From contig CP099846.1 of the NCBI GenBank assembly GCA_030062745.1, positions 3,348,001 to 3,412,000 of the forward strand: a stretch of DNA of 64,000 bases, in the 5' to 3' direction. The DNA is from Capitulum mitella (lineage: Eukaryota; Arthropoda; Thecostraca; Pollicipedomorpha; Pollicipedidae). Position numbers and translations under genes: made by a program. Under the pieces are notes generated by a model. That model saw only the letters and a list, made by a program, of their open reading frames with translations. It did no database searches and was not told the origin of the DNA. Below, one piece after another: positions 11,144-23,904 of this stretch (position 1 is the first letter of the stretch; every line of letters starts with the position of its first letter).

Positions 11144-12204
11144 GTGAGCGAAGCAAGCTTGTGTTTACCATTACACATAATACCGCCGTTACAACACAAA
11201 TAACGACTACCTCTGTACTTTTCTAGTAAGCCAAAATAGAAAAAAGCATTTCAGCGTTTACGTCAGCATCCCTTGCATGGGCGGCCTGGTAATTTGCGCT
11301 AAGTGAGAGTGCGGCTTTGTTCCAGGCGCTGCTGTTGGTTGTGGCCACGTGCGCCTCGGCGTACTACTACACGCCGGTGGTGTACAGCGGGTACTACGGC
11401 TACGGCTCTGCCATCTCTCCGCTCTGGGTAAGAGAGGTTCATGTATATTTGTAACGTGTAGTGTCGGGACAATTTTGTTCTGCAGGACTTGAGACTATTC
11501 GTAACTTAGTAAAGTACGTCCATCGAGATGAGGATATTTCTGGGTTCTTCATGAAAAAACGAACGGTATTGGGCAGATGCGATATCTTCGCTTTAGGTTG
11601 GAAAACAGCTACGCTTAAGCACTTCACTGTTTTGTGTAGCTGCCTACTTGGGCCGACTGAGACTAGTCTGATTCATGTCCGATTCATACACTTCGGACAA
11701 ATGCGACAGCACACGGCAACATTCTGAGCATTGATGTCTTTTCTAACTCTGCAGAGGAAGAAGCGGGCTGCCCCGGAGGCTCCCGCCGAGGACCAGAAGG
11801 CTGACGAAGCACTGCTGTACAGCTACTATGCTGCCCAGCCTTACTCCTACTACGACTACGTTCACCTCCTGAAGAAACGCGAGGCTCCCGCTGAGGACCA
11901 GAAGGCTGACGAAGCACTGCTGTACAACTACTATGCTGCCCACCCTTACTCTTCCTACTACAACTACTATCACCTGCTGAAGAAACGTGAGGCCCCCGCT
12001 GAGGATCAGAAGGCTGATGAGGCCCTTCTCTACAGCACCTACTACGGTGGCTACCCGTACTACTCGTCCTACTTCGGCACTCCGATCTTCCGCAAGAAGC
12101 GTGATGTGGACCAGAAGGCCGACGACTCTCTGATGATCTACTCCTCGCCGATGGTTTACAGCGCCTACGGGGCCTACGGCTACCCGTACATCTACAAGAA
12201 GTAA
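11132..12204 (+). CDS. Secreted tyrosine-rich multi-peptide precursor (three coding exons, 187 aa)
   Basis: Joined exons 11132-11143, 11326-11427 and 11755-12204 give 187 residues; both introns have GT..AG ends and phase 0. Residues 1-16 (MKCIALLLVVATCASA) form a signal peptide with an A-x-A cleavage site. The rest is a chain of blocks separated by basic sites RKKR, KKR, KKR and RKKR, which furin- or PC-type enzymes would cut. This predicts a 22-residue leader peptide (YYYTPVVYSGYY...), three related peptides of 35, 33 and 34 residues each carrying EAPAEDQKADEALLY followed by a Tyr/Ala/Ser/Pro tail, and a last 33-residue peptide with DQKADDSLMIY. Each joins an acidic head to a tyrosine-rich tail. 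I do not recognise the family: it could be a cuticle or secreted structural protein, or a peptide precursor. The two middle blocks are very alike in DNA, so they duplicated or converted recently. Confidence 0.88.
11326..11427 (+). CDS. Precursor gene, exon 2 (rest of signal peptide and leader block)
   Basis: The acceptor ttccag ends at 11325 and the donor gtaaga begins at 11428. It encodes 34 residues, from ALLLVVATCASA through the tyrosine-rich YYYTPVVYSGYYGYG to SPLW, with phase 0 at both ends. Confidence 0.87.
11755..12204 (+). CDS. Precursor gene, exon 3 (repeat blocks)
   Basis: The acceptor ctctgcag ends at 11754. The exon opens with RKKR (11755-11766), then block 1 (11767-11871), KKR, block 2 (11881-11979), KKR, block 3 (11989-12090), RKKR and block 4 (12103-12201), stopping at TAA 12202-12204. 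The repeat period is 108-114 bp. Confidence 0.9.
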   Translation, partial: RKKRAAPEAPAEDQKADEALLYSYYAAQPYSYYDYVHLLKKREAPAEDQKADEALLYNYYAAHPYSSYYNYYHLLKKREAPAEDQKADEALLYSTYYGGYPYYSSYFGTPIFRKKRDVDQKADDSLMIYSSPMVYSAYGAYGYPYIYKK

Positions 12205-12217
12205 ACTGCACAAACTG

Positions 12218-12322
12218 ATTAAAAATACTGCAATGACTGTCTGAAACCGTCTGTTATTGCGAGGTCAAAGGGCCTTTCACGCAATGCAGGACTCCTTCTG
12301 CGTTTTTTCGTCTAGCAATAAA
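12218..12322 (+). terminator. Polyadenylation signals of the precursor gene
   Basis: ATTAAA at 12218-12223 and a canonical AATAAA at 12317-12322 lie 14 and 113 bp after the stop codon. The second is the likelier main signal. Confidence 0.6.
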
Positions 12323-13394
12323 TCATCGCCATGAAACTGCCTTTTACGACCCATGTGTTGAATCCAAACTGCTTGGCAACATGGGTTTAGAGACCCATGG
12401 CGCAGGTAGGGCAGCGACGCTACTAACTTGTGACTTTTTACGTTAGTCTGGTGCCTCTATGGTTTGGTAAGGAATGAAATTACCTCAAAATAGCCTTGGC
12501 CTTACCAGCTCTAGAACCGTTCCAGGCACATGTTTCGCAATGTGCCAAGATGCCCTTTACATAAATCGTTTCTCGCTTCAAGGGTATCATAGAAAGGAAG
12601 GCCAGAAAATGAAATAACCAAGAAAACTCGCACATTATACATCCAGGGATACACATAGGCACGACGTGAGGCACACCTAAAATGCACGTATCCTGCGTGG
12701 TGCATACTCTAGTTCTTCTCATAAAGTTTAATACATGGATCGATTACATATAACAAACCTTATAAGCATGTCGTCTTCATCCTGGCTTGCATTCCCATGC
12801 ACAAGCAATGCTTCTCACCAAGATCGCTTTTTAGATAGATTCAGACGGGTGACAAAGATTTTTACGTGATGACACCAATCTCCTTTAATTTTTGTCTTTC
12901 GGAAAGGAACTGAGCCTGCTCCGAAGGCCGAACAGTTAGACCCTTAAACCCTACACCCTTATGCGCAGAGGAGGGTATATTTTAGTAGGGGGACATTATT
13001 TAAACCTTTTTGCAATTTGGTTTTTTAGATATATATTATTCACATTTTCCACGCATTGTGAACACTCATGGATTTCATGAATTTCTAATCGTACAGGCTT
13101 ATAGGAAAATTCTAACTGATTAGTTGGTTTGGTTTATTTAATGTCCATCCGTGCACACACAGTTCTTTCAGGACATCGCGTGCTACAAGATCACAATAAA
13201 ACGCCGCTAAAACGTAAAAGACAAAAAAGGCGCGCACTAAAACGGAGAAGAAAGTTGATCAACTCCAGAGGCGTCTAGTGCCTCACTGGGCAAACTGTTA
13301 CACGCCGACACAGGGCACCCCTGGGTGCTGGCAAGCCGCACGCTCGGCAGGTGGAGCCGTTCTGTGCGCGTCAGGCGGGTATTGCTCACAGCCG
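12323..13394. other. Non-coding stretch; possible left part of a diverged TTAA element
   Basis: No gene supported. A TTAA followed by accctacaccc at 12944 could be the left end of the diverged family A relative that ends at 13688, but the match is weak. Confidence 0.35.
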
Positions 13395-13688
13395 GGTCAC
13401 ATCGGCGAATTGCCTTTCGATTCATCCCAAATGCATCGAAATCGGCTCACGAACGGCGGAGTTACAAGCAAAAAAAAAAGGCCCCATCTGGCCTTGCCCC
13501 TGTATTCACTCCTTTTCAGATTTTCAGGACTGTTGTTTATAAAAATGTGTTTTACGTCACAACAAATCGTTCGTCATTTGTTGCGGTGGAATCGGACGGG
13601 TAGCTCTCAAGATCTCGGGAGGACCGAATAGCCCCCCCCCCCGCGTGAGGGAATACGCCTAGCGCTATGAGTACTGGACCAGGGTTAA
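13395..13688 (+). mobile_element. Diverged relative of family A, right end only
   Basis: The sequence follows the last 300 bp of family A in order (cgattcat..., catcgaaatcgg, cggagttac, acgtcac..caaatcg, tttgttgcg, gagatct-like, C-run, ccaggg) and ends in GGGTTAA at 13688, but identity is low, so it is an older or separate subfamily. Confidence 0.65.
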
Positions 13689-15210
13689 CATAAGCGACCA
13701 CAGCTTCTCTAGAGGCTAACACTTGACAAACAGTATGTTTTCCAAAACTTTTTGTCGAAAAGAGATTCTTTAACCTCTAGGAGTCTGCAGCAGAACCTGG
13801 TTCATTGTCACCATGAATAGTCAACTGGAGTCACGTAAGATGTCAAAACGCGTTGGACTAAATCTTATGGCCTGAATGCCACGTGATGTGTTCGAGCAAA
13901 ACATACTAAATCGTTGTAAACTGGTCATGAAAAATCATCTGGAGTGGGAAAGGAAGTGTAAACAGTTGCAGCTCTGTCATGCCAAATTACGTCAGATGAG
14001 TAATGCAGCTAAAACATTGCAGTCTAACGTGTAAAATTAACGTTCGGCAGTTTACATGGCATGATATAGCCTCAAGATGCGTGTGACCAATAACACGAGT
14101 TGCAGGGTTAAAGGATGCATCATCTCAGATGCGGTCATGTGTGGTCAGCCTAGGTCAAGTAATAACTTGTTTATGTCATGAGAACGAATAGAGACATGAA
14201 TGTAAAACCGGCAATGCGCGTCGACTTAATCACTTTATGCACCACCGGAACATCGGAAGTAATCTAAAACCTCTCAGCTTATGTCAAGGCATGTCAGATG
14301 CACATGTGCATGAGTTTAGACCGGGTCAAATGGACACCTGTCATACATCACAGGAAAGAAACAGTCGGTGCAGGAGCCAGAACATCGCTTGTGTCGAATA
14401 TTGCGACCGTGTAAAATGAGAGATCATACATGGGCAATGCAGAGTTGGACGGCCACTTCAGCGTAAAGATCTCTGAAAAGTTATCACAAACATCAGGTTT
14501 TCCGCAACACATCATCACTTTCTCGCCATATACCTTAGGCTGTCCCGAAAATTGTCGCTAGACCTGGGGATTTTCTTCAGGACACGCGAATTTTATGGGA
14601 AGCGCAACTGGCCACCGAGGTACCCATCTGTTGCCATATCGCATTACGCCCAGTGATCAGCTGATTGCCATAGCATGCTGGATTACCATGCCAGAGCGGC
14701 AAAACTGGAAAAACGCGACCCCCTGAAACCTCTTTTTATATTGACAGAAAGAGGCTGGTATTGCATTTGGTGATGGTGATCGTCAGCCACAGGTATTGAA
14801 AACGGTATTTCTTTGCCGTTCGCACACCACCTCTGACAACGGGCGGGAAAACAAGCACAAAATTGTGACTAAATATGTTTTTGTTTAATCAAACGGTGCC
14901 AGACTGCAGTGCACATCGCAACTCTGAGCTACAGCGTGTCATCCGAACGTGAACGTGAAGTCGCCATTTTCCATTGTGAACATTATGACGGGTTTGCGGG
15001 TCTGTGCGACTCGGACTTATCTTGCAGACTCGGTTTTCCTTCGATTTCGGAGGTCCACCTGTACGTACCCGGATCTAACATGTTTCCTGCGGTAAAAAAA
15101 CTATGTTCAGCTAACATAACCGATCTGTATCCGTTTTCTGCCTCTCGCCCTCCCTCTTAACAACATCCTCATTGTATCAGTCCAGCAGTGTTCAGATGTC
15201 ATCAGCTGAG
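13689..15210. other. Non-coding stretch, unassigned
   Basis: About 1.5 kb without a supported exon, element or obvious repeat. Short open frames look random. Confidence 0.4.
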
Positions 15211-16579
15211 TTAACCCGCGCACTGGAAAGAGGGTCTTTTTGTGCCCCCCCCACCACCTGTTTTTTTTTTAATATCTCGAGAATGGGTCGGAGCTGGCTG
15301 CTGCTTCTTGATGACATATGCGGCAATTGAATAAATCGTCGATTCACGCAGAAAAGTTGAAAATCGGCCGGAACTTTTTGGAGTTTTAAGCATCTGAAGT
15401 CAGACAAACGTAACGAAAACGACGGTTGTCGCTGACAAATGGGAACTTTGTGACAGGACTAGCGTTCTACCAAAGATTTCCGTTTGAACACAACCACGCG
15501 ACGTCATTCGGACATAAGTAATGGATGTACCAAGACCAAAGCCAGGGTCAGTACGGGTCAAGGTCATCAAAGGTCAAGGCCAAACAGCTTGTGACCTGAT
15601 CAAGATTTGCCTTGCAACATGTCAGTTTATATGAAATATGCATTCAAAGACCCTAATAAAAACGCGTGTACGTACACTAATACGATTACATATACCAGGG
15701 TCAGTGAAGGTCAAGGTCATCAAAGGTCAAGGTTAAATGTCTTGTGAACTGTCCCAGATTTGCTTTGCGACATGTTGATTTGTATGAAATATGCATTCAA
15801 AGACCCTAATAAAAACACGTGTGCGCATATGGATACGCTTCTATATACCAGGATCATTTCAGGCCAAGGTCATCAAAGGTCAAGAGCGACTATTTTGTGA
15901 CCTGGTCTAGATTTGCTTTGCGATATGTCGATTTGTATGAAATACGGATTCAAAAACCATAATAGAAACACATTTGGCACATTGATACTCACATGTGTAT
16001 ACATATATACATATACATACATAGATAAACATGAACGCTGGAAGTGACCAAATGTACCGATGTTAGCTACCTTCACTGAAAATACGCCAAAAGATGCGCG
16101 TAGACCCCTTATTTACACTCAAGATATCCCGTGTTGCTCCAAATCTGATCTGCAAAGGATGAAAAAATGATGTCATTGTCAATGGCCTGACATGACCTCA
16201 GCCCGAAATCCCCAGTGAAGACATCGACTGAATGGAAATTGTCGTATTCCACGTCTTAACGCCCAAACAAACACCCTTTTCCCGTTTTGTTCAAAAAGTC
16301 GTACGGCCTGTAGGTGACGAAAAAGTGTTCAAAGTTGACTTTTTCGACCCCGTTTGATCTTGAAGACATTTACCTAGGGCCATGAAAATTGCACACATTG
16401 TAAATCATTATACTCCCACCCTGTCCATAAAATTTCATGCCGTTAGTTCTTTCCGTTTTTGAGATCGTTCCTGAGATCTGAGATCGGAGATCGTTTCTGA
16501 GATCGCACTGGGGGGGGGCACTGTTGTGCCCACTTCCAGTGCGCGTTAGTGCGAAACTCCCTTCCACTGCACGGGTTAA
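15211..16579 (+). mobile_element. Family B non-autonomous TTAA element, copy B1 (complete)
   Basis: This 1,369-bp element begins TTAACCCGCGCACTGGAA and ends with ttccactgcacgggttaa, an imperfect inverted repeat flanked by TTAA. A gtgccccccc tract lies inside the left end and a ggggggggcac tract inside the right end, giving the same architecture as family A with different sequence. The middle holds three tandem units of about 153 bp (from 15541, 15696 and 15848), each with ccagg-tca, aaggtcatcaaaggtcaagg and caaagaccctaataaaaac. No transposase frame is present. Related pieces occur at 35216-35745, 41290-42224 and 42345-42747. Confidence 0.82.
15541..16000. repeat. Three tandem units of about 153 bp inside B1, rich in AAGGTCA
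   Basis: Each unit carries one or two TCAAGGTCA or CAAAGGTCA motifs, the extended half-site bound by FTZ-F1/SF-1- and ERR-type orphan nuclear receptors. A microsatellite of catatac units follows at about 15995-16025. The same array, inverted, is found in B2. Confidence 0.75.
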
Positions 16580-17059
16580 AAGAAAAGTTCGATTGGGTCC
16601 TATTGCCCTGTTTTCCTACAACATATTGGACTGAAAAGCATAGGGTATGGTCTGCTGAGGCCATAAGTGCAGTTAAGACACGAGTCTTCCCTTAGTTGCT
16701 CGCTAAAGGGTAGAAGGATGGGTATCGGGACTGGCATAAGAGGTCATTTCCAATGACTGGTGGTGTCATGCATATTTTTTTATCGTTGGACTTGGTCCTT
16801 TACGAGCTCCGACCCAGTCGTCATTGGCCGTCTATTGTTTCGTAGCTAGCAGACACATCTAATTTGCGTTTAGGTTTAAACAGGCCTTTTTAGCCGATTG
16901 ATCCGACCTCCGGCCACTGACCTCTGGCATAAAAGCTAGCGCTTCTTCGTCAGATGAGGACAATGTGTCTCCTCTCTCCATACACTCAAGTATCCTGCTC
17001 CGCGTTATTTCTAGCAGAAAAGAGAAGACAGACCTTAAGTGAGACTGATCTCAAATCAG

Positions 17060-17550
17060 ATCAGGCACAGGCGCAGGCAAATGGGGGCCCGTGGGCCCAG
17101 CCCCCTCCCCCTTAGGCCCTCTTTCTGTGAAAACCGTTGCACATCGTCTTCCTAGGTAGTGGTTTTCGTATGATTTCATGTAGGTTGTATTTGACACGAA
17201 TTAAGAGCAGACGAGAACACGCTGGAAACGAACAGAAAAGCAATGACCTCGGCTCCACTTCACTACGCCGCACAACACTGCTGGCGAGCGCGCTCCCGCA
17301 CGTCCTCACCAACGCTCCGATCCCCGCACGGCCTGTCCTCCCCAGAAAACGTTCTTACCACCACGCACCGACATCGCCGCGCCCGCACCACAACAACCAA
17401 CTCTGCTGGCGCTGCCAATCTTCTCCATGACGTCACGCAGGCGTACTACGGTAAATCGCGCTGCCGATTTGCACCGTATGTCACATTTCATTTCACACTG
17501 AGCTCCGCCCCTCCCCCCCTCAAGAAAATCCTGGCTGCGCTCCTGATGTC
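17060..17550 (+). repeat. Dispersed G/C-tract repeat, copy 1 (interrupted)
   Basis: The motifs gggcccagcccc, ccttaggc, gaaaaccgttgcacatcgtcttcc and ttcgtatgatttca, then cacactgagctccgcccc, are shared in the same order with 23905-24060. In this copy about 290 bp of unrelated CpG-rich DNA separates the two halves. Confidence 0.6.
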
Positions 17551-20500
17551 AGGTTTGTAAAAGTTACGAGATTTGAAAGCATACGTTCTATAGAAAATGA
17601 ATCGGATTTGTGCGGTTGTCTTCTTTTGTCCTCCGCTCTGGCAATCTCTGGTTCACGCTCAAACTTCTGAAGAGCGAGCCGAGGCCCGACAACCTAACCT
17701 CCCTCCAAATTTGGGTTTCTCGACGGATTTAGGCCATTTTATTTTGACCAAAGGAAATTTTTAACTTTTTTGTTATCATTTACCAAATAAGAAATTGCAT
17801 ATATCCTCACGTATATAGGCATATATATGCATATATATATTCATAGATACAATATATAAAGATAGACAGATGCATCATTTTATGCCTTATTCCGTCTTGA
17901 TGCGGCCGTTCTTTTCGTTACTATTGGCCATTTCCCTTAAAACGGCAGAAAATATTGGAGGACTCAAAACAACATTGGAGGCGCCCAAATCAACATGAGG
18001 GGGAGAACCAGGGCCCTTTTAAAAGAATGCAAATCGACACCCCTGACTTTTAGCCGGATCCGATAGCACAGCAGGTCCTCGAGAGCAGACCTGAAGGTGG
18101 GTGGGTTAGCCCCACTTTTTACTTGTCAACAGTTGCTAAAGCGTTCCCGCCCATTCTACCGGGAACGAGCCACAAGCTCGCGCTGCCTTCTGCTTGCAGA
18201 GCGCGGGAGGCACCACCGCCGAATTGCAGAGCTCGGGAAGCGCAGGAAAAACGGGCGGTCTGTGTACGTTATTGCGGGACGCTCCCGACGATGCGCGTTC
18301 CGTCGTTGCGGCGCGCTCCGGCCGCGGCGCTGCGGGGCGTGGCGACAACTGTGAACCCGCGCTGCCTTCGCTGTCGAGTGCAGTGCGCAGCGAAGGCGGA
18401 ACCCGGTCTCGGACGCACCGCAAGGTGAGAGGCGGGCGTGGGGCTGCTGTACGGTGGGTCGCACGTGCTCTGTAGGTCTGACACGGCGAGCGGAGCCAGT
18501 GTGGAAAACCGGGCCGCCCAGCAAGTGGAGACGTTCGGTCGTCGTCCGCTGCGGCGGGCAGGTGTTTCTGCGAGCGCCGGCGGCGGGCCTGGCGCTACGC
18601 CATCTCTGTGCAGCGGGTGCGTGTTGGCTGCATTGTTCCAGCGCCCGCAGCCAGGCTGGTCTGCACGCGGTAAATATCCTGGCCCGGGGCGGGCAGTTCG
18701 TATGGAGTTGGGCCGGAGAAACCTCAGCTCGGCAGTGGAGTCGTCTCAGCTCCCCTTGAAGCGTCAGCAGTTCCCCCCCCCCCCCCCAGGTGGATCTCCG
18801 AGGAACCCTATTTATTTTGCTGTATTTTATTTTAAGTCATTTAGGCCCTCCATATTGCATCTAGGTCCATATTCCATACTTCCATCATCGCTTAATCGCG
18901 AAATGGCGCTCAGAATGTTTCTGAACAGGGCCTCGGATATACATAAAGGTGTACGAAATATTCAGCAAACTGTCTTCTTCCTTGATCTTCCCTGTGCGTT
19001 TTCCTCCACAGCGCTGTGCCTCCCCCCCCCCCATTTGAATGCAAGGGATAAAAGACAAAACGGCCACACAGAAACTCTTGTCCTGCGGTGGGGTCGCGTG
19101 CTGTCATTAAGCTTGGTGCCTGGACAACTGGCAACACAGCTGACAGGTGTGCAGATTGCCGAACTGTTTCTTTTTTGCTGCCCAACGTCGCATGTATCGC
19201 ATATGACGTGAGGGCGGTCCACGTCGTGAACGGTTCGAGATGGCCGCCCGTCAGATCAGCACAAAACGACTTAACAGTGTAGAAGGGCAGAAGTGATGGA
19301 AAAGGCAATGAAGCACTGAAAGATACAAAATAAATAGCAACAAAAGCATGGTCCGTGGGAGTTAAAAAAGAAATATCGCCAGGAACGTACTGTGACTCGG
19401 GTCTCAGCAGTGTGAATTGTCAGCGTCTTTCCGAAGGTGCTGCTCGAGCTGGTTGTGATATCGGCTGGTAATGCGTTGACCAGGGCAGACGCTGCGTGTG
19501 GGAACTGGTACTGACCGGCAGAGGCACGGGTGGAGCTTTTCCGAACTTAATGCGGATACTCAGGCTGTTTTGATGTTCGGTCTGCGCAAGCAACGTCATA
19601 AACGTAATATGAACTTGTTCGTAAAGACTCGGATGGACTTGCGTTCCCGTTTCAAATCATAGCTGCACTCATGATTAGAAGCGCGGCAGAGCGGTGCGGT
19701 CTTGTCAGGAGTTCACGAAACCAGCCATTGCTGGAAATAAAATCACACAAGGCATTAGGCTAACCGGACAGAACAGGTTTACTAGCCGGGAAAACAAATG
19801 TGGCAAGTGGCCAGATTCCTTGCCTTTACCCGGCCAAGGTCTCAAGCGATATCGGTAAAGGAGCGTTCTGAAAGTTGGAAGGGTCGAAGCTATTTTTCGG
19901 CAACTTCTTGCCATGCAACATCGTAGAGATAACGTCAAGATTTCTCAAAGCTGGTAGGGCCACCGCCAAGTTGATATGGCCTTCACCCTGTCTGCCCTGT
20001 TGGCTGTTGCACACATGCAAGCAGGCCAGGGACATGGCCAAGTTTTCGTCTCATGAAAAGATGTCGAGAACTTGGTTATCTGCCCCACCTGTTGAGGGGA
20101 CCGCACGACGATGCCTTGCAGTATCTGACTGCCGAAAAAAATCAGTCAAACTTGTAATGGCGAATTAAATTGCGAAATAATCTGCGTCTGGGTGGTCCTT
20201 GGCGATCCGCCTGCGATGACAGAACCTGTTGTCATGAACGTCAAACAATGCGGGCGGGCCGGCGAGGAGAGCGCCACCCTGCATGGCCGTTGTGACGGCC
20301 AAGAGTAACGCCGGAAACCCCTCGTCCGTCACGGCCGCGCGCCATAAACGCAGTGACGTGTGACGACCGGGTGTGACGACTACGGCGCTCGCCAACCCTC
20401 CCCACCGCCACCCGACCCGTGACTCCACTCATACACCAGTGTAACAGGCCGAAGAACATCAGCCGGACGACTGTTGGAAAGTCGTAGCAGGACCGCCTTG

Positions 20501-23500
20501 GCAAGGCCCAGAAAGCAAGCACCTCAGAATGACCGCTCCGACCAATTTGAAAACGTTCCTACGCCAGTGCCTGCACATTACCAGCGCCACAAGCGCACTG
20601 CGATAAGGCTGCGCGCATCTGGGGAGCTTCACGCAGCCGCTGCGGCTGGCGGTGTGTCGCAACCCGGGTGTTGACTGCGCGCCGGCTCGCCGGGGACCTT
20701 GGCCGGACGCTCGGGAACCGGTTACGTAAGCCCGAACGCGGACGACGCGTCGTCGCTGCCGTGAGCACGCTACCCTTCCGGTGTCGCGTGGACGCCGTAC
20801 CGCGGCACCGTCCGTGCTCGGCCGTGACGTGGATGTGCAGCGGTTCTGCACGGATGCAATAGACAGACCGCAACATGACCGCCATTGCACGTGTCGAGAG
20901 CGTTGGGATCGGCTTACGCCCGACAGTGTTCGGCAGGAGTGGGCTGGGTCCTGCAATTCTGCCCTTCGACGCTCTGAATCGCGTCGTTTCGAAAGAGTTG
21001 GAACTGATGTAACGACAGTTTCAGATCACGACAGTCGGTCATCAGGTCGGGCATACAGGCCAGAGCTGTCCTTCCGGAGGATGAGCAGTCCCATCAGTTT
21101 TCTTGCAGAATTCGACGTGATATTTTCGGGCGTTGGATGGAAGGAAAGGCCTTCGAAACCTCGTTGTCACGCATACTCTTGGCGCTGTCTGTGGATACAG
21201 AGCTCTTTTCGTCGCTTGCGCCATCGCATCGTGCACGAAATATTCAAATATGTGCATGCCTGTCCGACAATGAAATATTCCTCGTAGTTTGCAGCTCAGG
21301 GAAGTATGCGCGGGGCCAAGAGCGCGACATCACAGGGACAGTAGGAGGTGAGAGAGAACCGGAGACAGTCGGCTCGGTGCCAGCGTTCCAGCGCGGGGGG
21401 GAGGAGGGGGAGGGTGCTAGAAAAGATCAGGGACGTGGTCGGGGAAAGACCCTATGAATAAACACCAGACATCGCGCATCCAGCACGTCCGTCGGATGGC
21501 TGGCCCTCCCTTTCGTCTCCCGTCGCCAGTGTTGCCACCAGCCAGCCGTCCGGAATGAAGGCCCGGTGTTTGCGCAGGGGATTAGAACCAGTACAAATTA
21601 ACGTCCGCTGTATTTCAGTCGAACTTCGACGGGGTCCCTCTGGCAGAGAACATCGGCGTTTCGTTCGTTGAACTCTGCAGTCAGCGAGATGAACTGTGGT
21701 GGATGACCCCGCTCTCGGTGACCCCTGGCGGTCAACGCGCCGCTTGCCGGCCTACTCCTGACTGTTCTGGCCTCGGAGCCGGGGTGTGAGTTCCAGACCG
21801 AGCTGCAGACTTCCGATCCCCTCCCCCCCCCTCCCCCTTCCTTGCGTTCCGCATCGAGAGGGTAACGCGGTCTGCTGCCTGACGTGTACCAGCTGGCGTG
21901 TTGGCGGGGGTGAGTCACATCCACGTGACGCCGGCACGCCACGTGACGTCCGAGCGCCACGTGGGGACCTCACTCCCGTCGGAGCGCGGACAGCTGTCTG
22001 AAACTGACGCCAGTGTTTCGCCAACGGACGGCTGCAAAACCGAAGCAGAAAAGAACCGTTATGAAAAATGGTGCCTTGTTTTAACGAAATGTTCCCTGTA
22101 GGTCGGTTTGAACGTGAAATGTTTGGTACACAATAATCTGTAATCAAAACATGTATCTCCATTCAAAATGCTCCAGATTTATGGCGTCGTCCGTCATTCA
22201 TGACATTTTCGTGGTTCGCTGTCACAGCACGTTCGCACCTTAACATATGCGGTGACTGTGCAATGACCGACACGCGCACGACGCATTTACGAGTACCTGA
22301 ACCACAAGGTAACTACGTTTATTATCGCTGTGAAATACAGATGTACGAAAGTAGCAAACTGTCACGGAAAAGATGAATCAACTGATACCTGGTGGTAGTC
22401 ATTGCAGGGCTCGAAGTGTTTCGTTTGTAGGCGACTCGGACAAATATCATTTCTTCCAAGTGAGAGAATGCCAGTGGATGAAGACTATGAAGTTAATGAG
22501 GAACCGACTTCTTGTGGCTGATATCCGAGTGAAGGGCTGTAGGTAAGAAATGAATTCAGTTCGATAAAACGCATAGATTAATTGGGGACTGCCAAATCGT
22601 CGTGGAGCCGCTCCGTGGAACCCCATTTCAGAAATAAAACAGGTGAGCGACTACGAAGCAGCTCTCCCAGCCGGAATCAGTTTCCCCTCAGAGGCTCAAG
22701 AGCATGATGTCATGGCCGCTGAAGTCACCGGGTCCGACGCCCCTCCGCTGCAGGCGGACCCGGTGAAATCCAGGCAGGTTAAATCATCAGGACCCGCACT
22801 CGATCGCGTCCCCTGATCGCCGGACGCGGTGAAATTTGAGGTCGGCTCGCCGCCTCCCACCCCGCACAAGCTGCGTTTCGAATGTCACGCGCACAGTCGG
22901 CTCCCAGGTACGGCTTCAGGCCGCAGACCTCGGATCCCGTGACGGCGTGACTGGCTTCAGTCCATTTGATCGGCCTGTCGACCTGTGATGTTATGATTGG
23001 TCTCTTCTGACCTTTGTGCTACCTGTTCATACGTCCGCATAGGTTTCGGACGAGGGTTGACAATCACGTCAGGAAAGTGTGATATTCAGTGACATGTACA
23101 CGACGAAATTTTATTCCTCCGTTCATTTATTTATTTCATTTATTTATTTCAGTTCGGTCAGATGCTGCAGGTTTACTCGTTGCGCCATTAAGAGGAACTC
23201 CAGGGCGACTCGCTAGCGATTGTAACGGCATAACCATTCTCACGAGAGGACACAGTCCTTAAGCCACAACTTATGCTCAGAACGATTCGAAGCTTGCCCA
23301 TTACTGTGACTGTTTTTAGGTCTGGTTTGTGACGGTATAGGTGTCTCACACGGATGCTAATATACCAGCAAGTGGTTTGGAGTAAAGCAATTAAATGAGC
23401 TCTGACCGCCTTCTCATCCAAAATCTGAACGCTGACGCACTCCTGTCTCTTCTCATGTCCCAGGCGGGGCCTCTATTTGGGCATGTCAGCATTGTGTGAT

Positions 23501-23904
23501 AAGGTGCGTGAAGATGACATGATAAAGGGTTGAACAGAATGACGTCCCCGCCATAGCTATACATGGACACCGTTGGTTCCGAGGCCCTGCTGGATGCCGG
23601 CTGCGTGGTGGCGTCGCGCCCCTTGGGCCTTGAACGTGACGTCAGGTGATGGGTCAGGGAGCGCAGCGTCGTTGGCACGGCTGGTCTTTTATGTTACAGT
23701 TGGTGTAAATTAGGGAAAGATTGGTCGTAATTACCTTTAGTCACGGAGTATTCATTTGTGTACTCATTCCAGTAAAACGTACATTTTCACTCAGTAAAAG
23801 TCATGAATGTATGTGGGACTGAAAAAATGATAGGATAAATTTGAATAACAGTTAAGTGTTAGCGTGGTTGCTGAAAAACCATAATAGGATAGTAACACAG
23901 GCAC

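Noticed and set aside
18438-19211. 257-residue plus frame
   Set aside because: Composition effect in a CpG-rich patch, crossing a C-run and changing character halfway; no splice or promoter support.
20875-21012. 45-residue frame starting MTAIARVESVGIG
   Set aside because: Protein-like but too short, with no neighbours, splice sites or relatives to support it.
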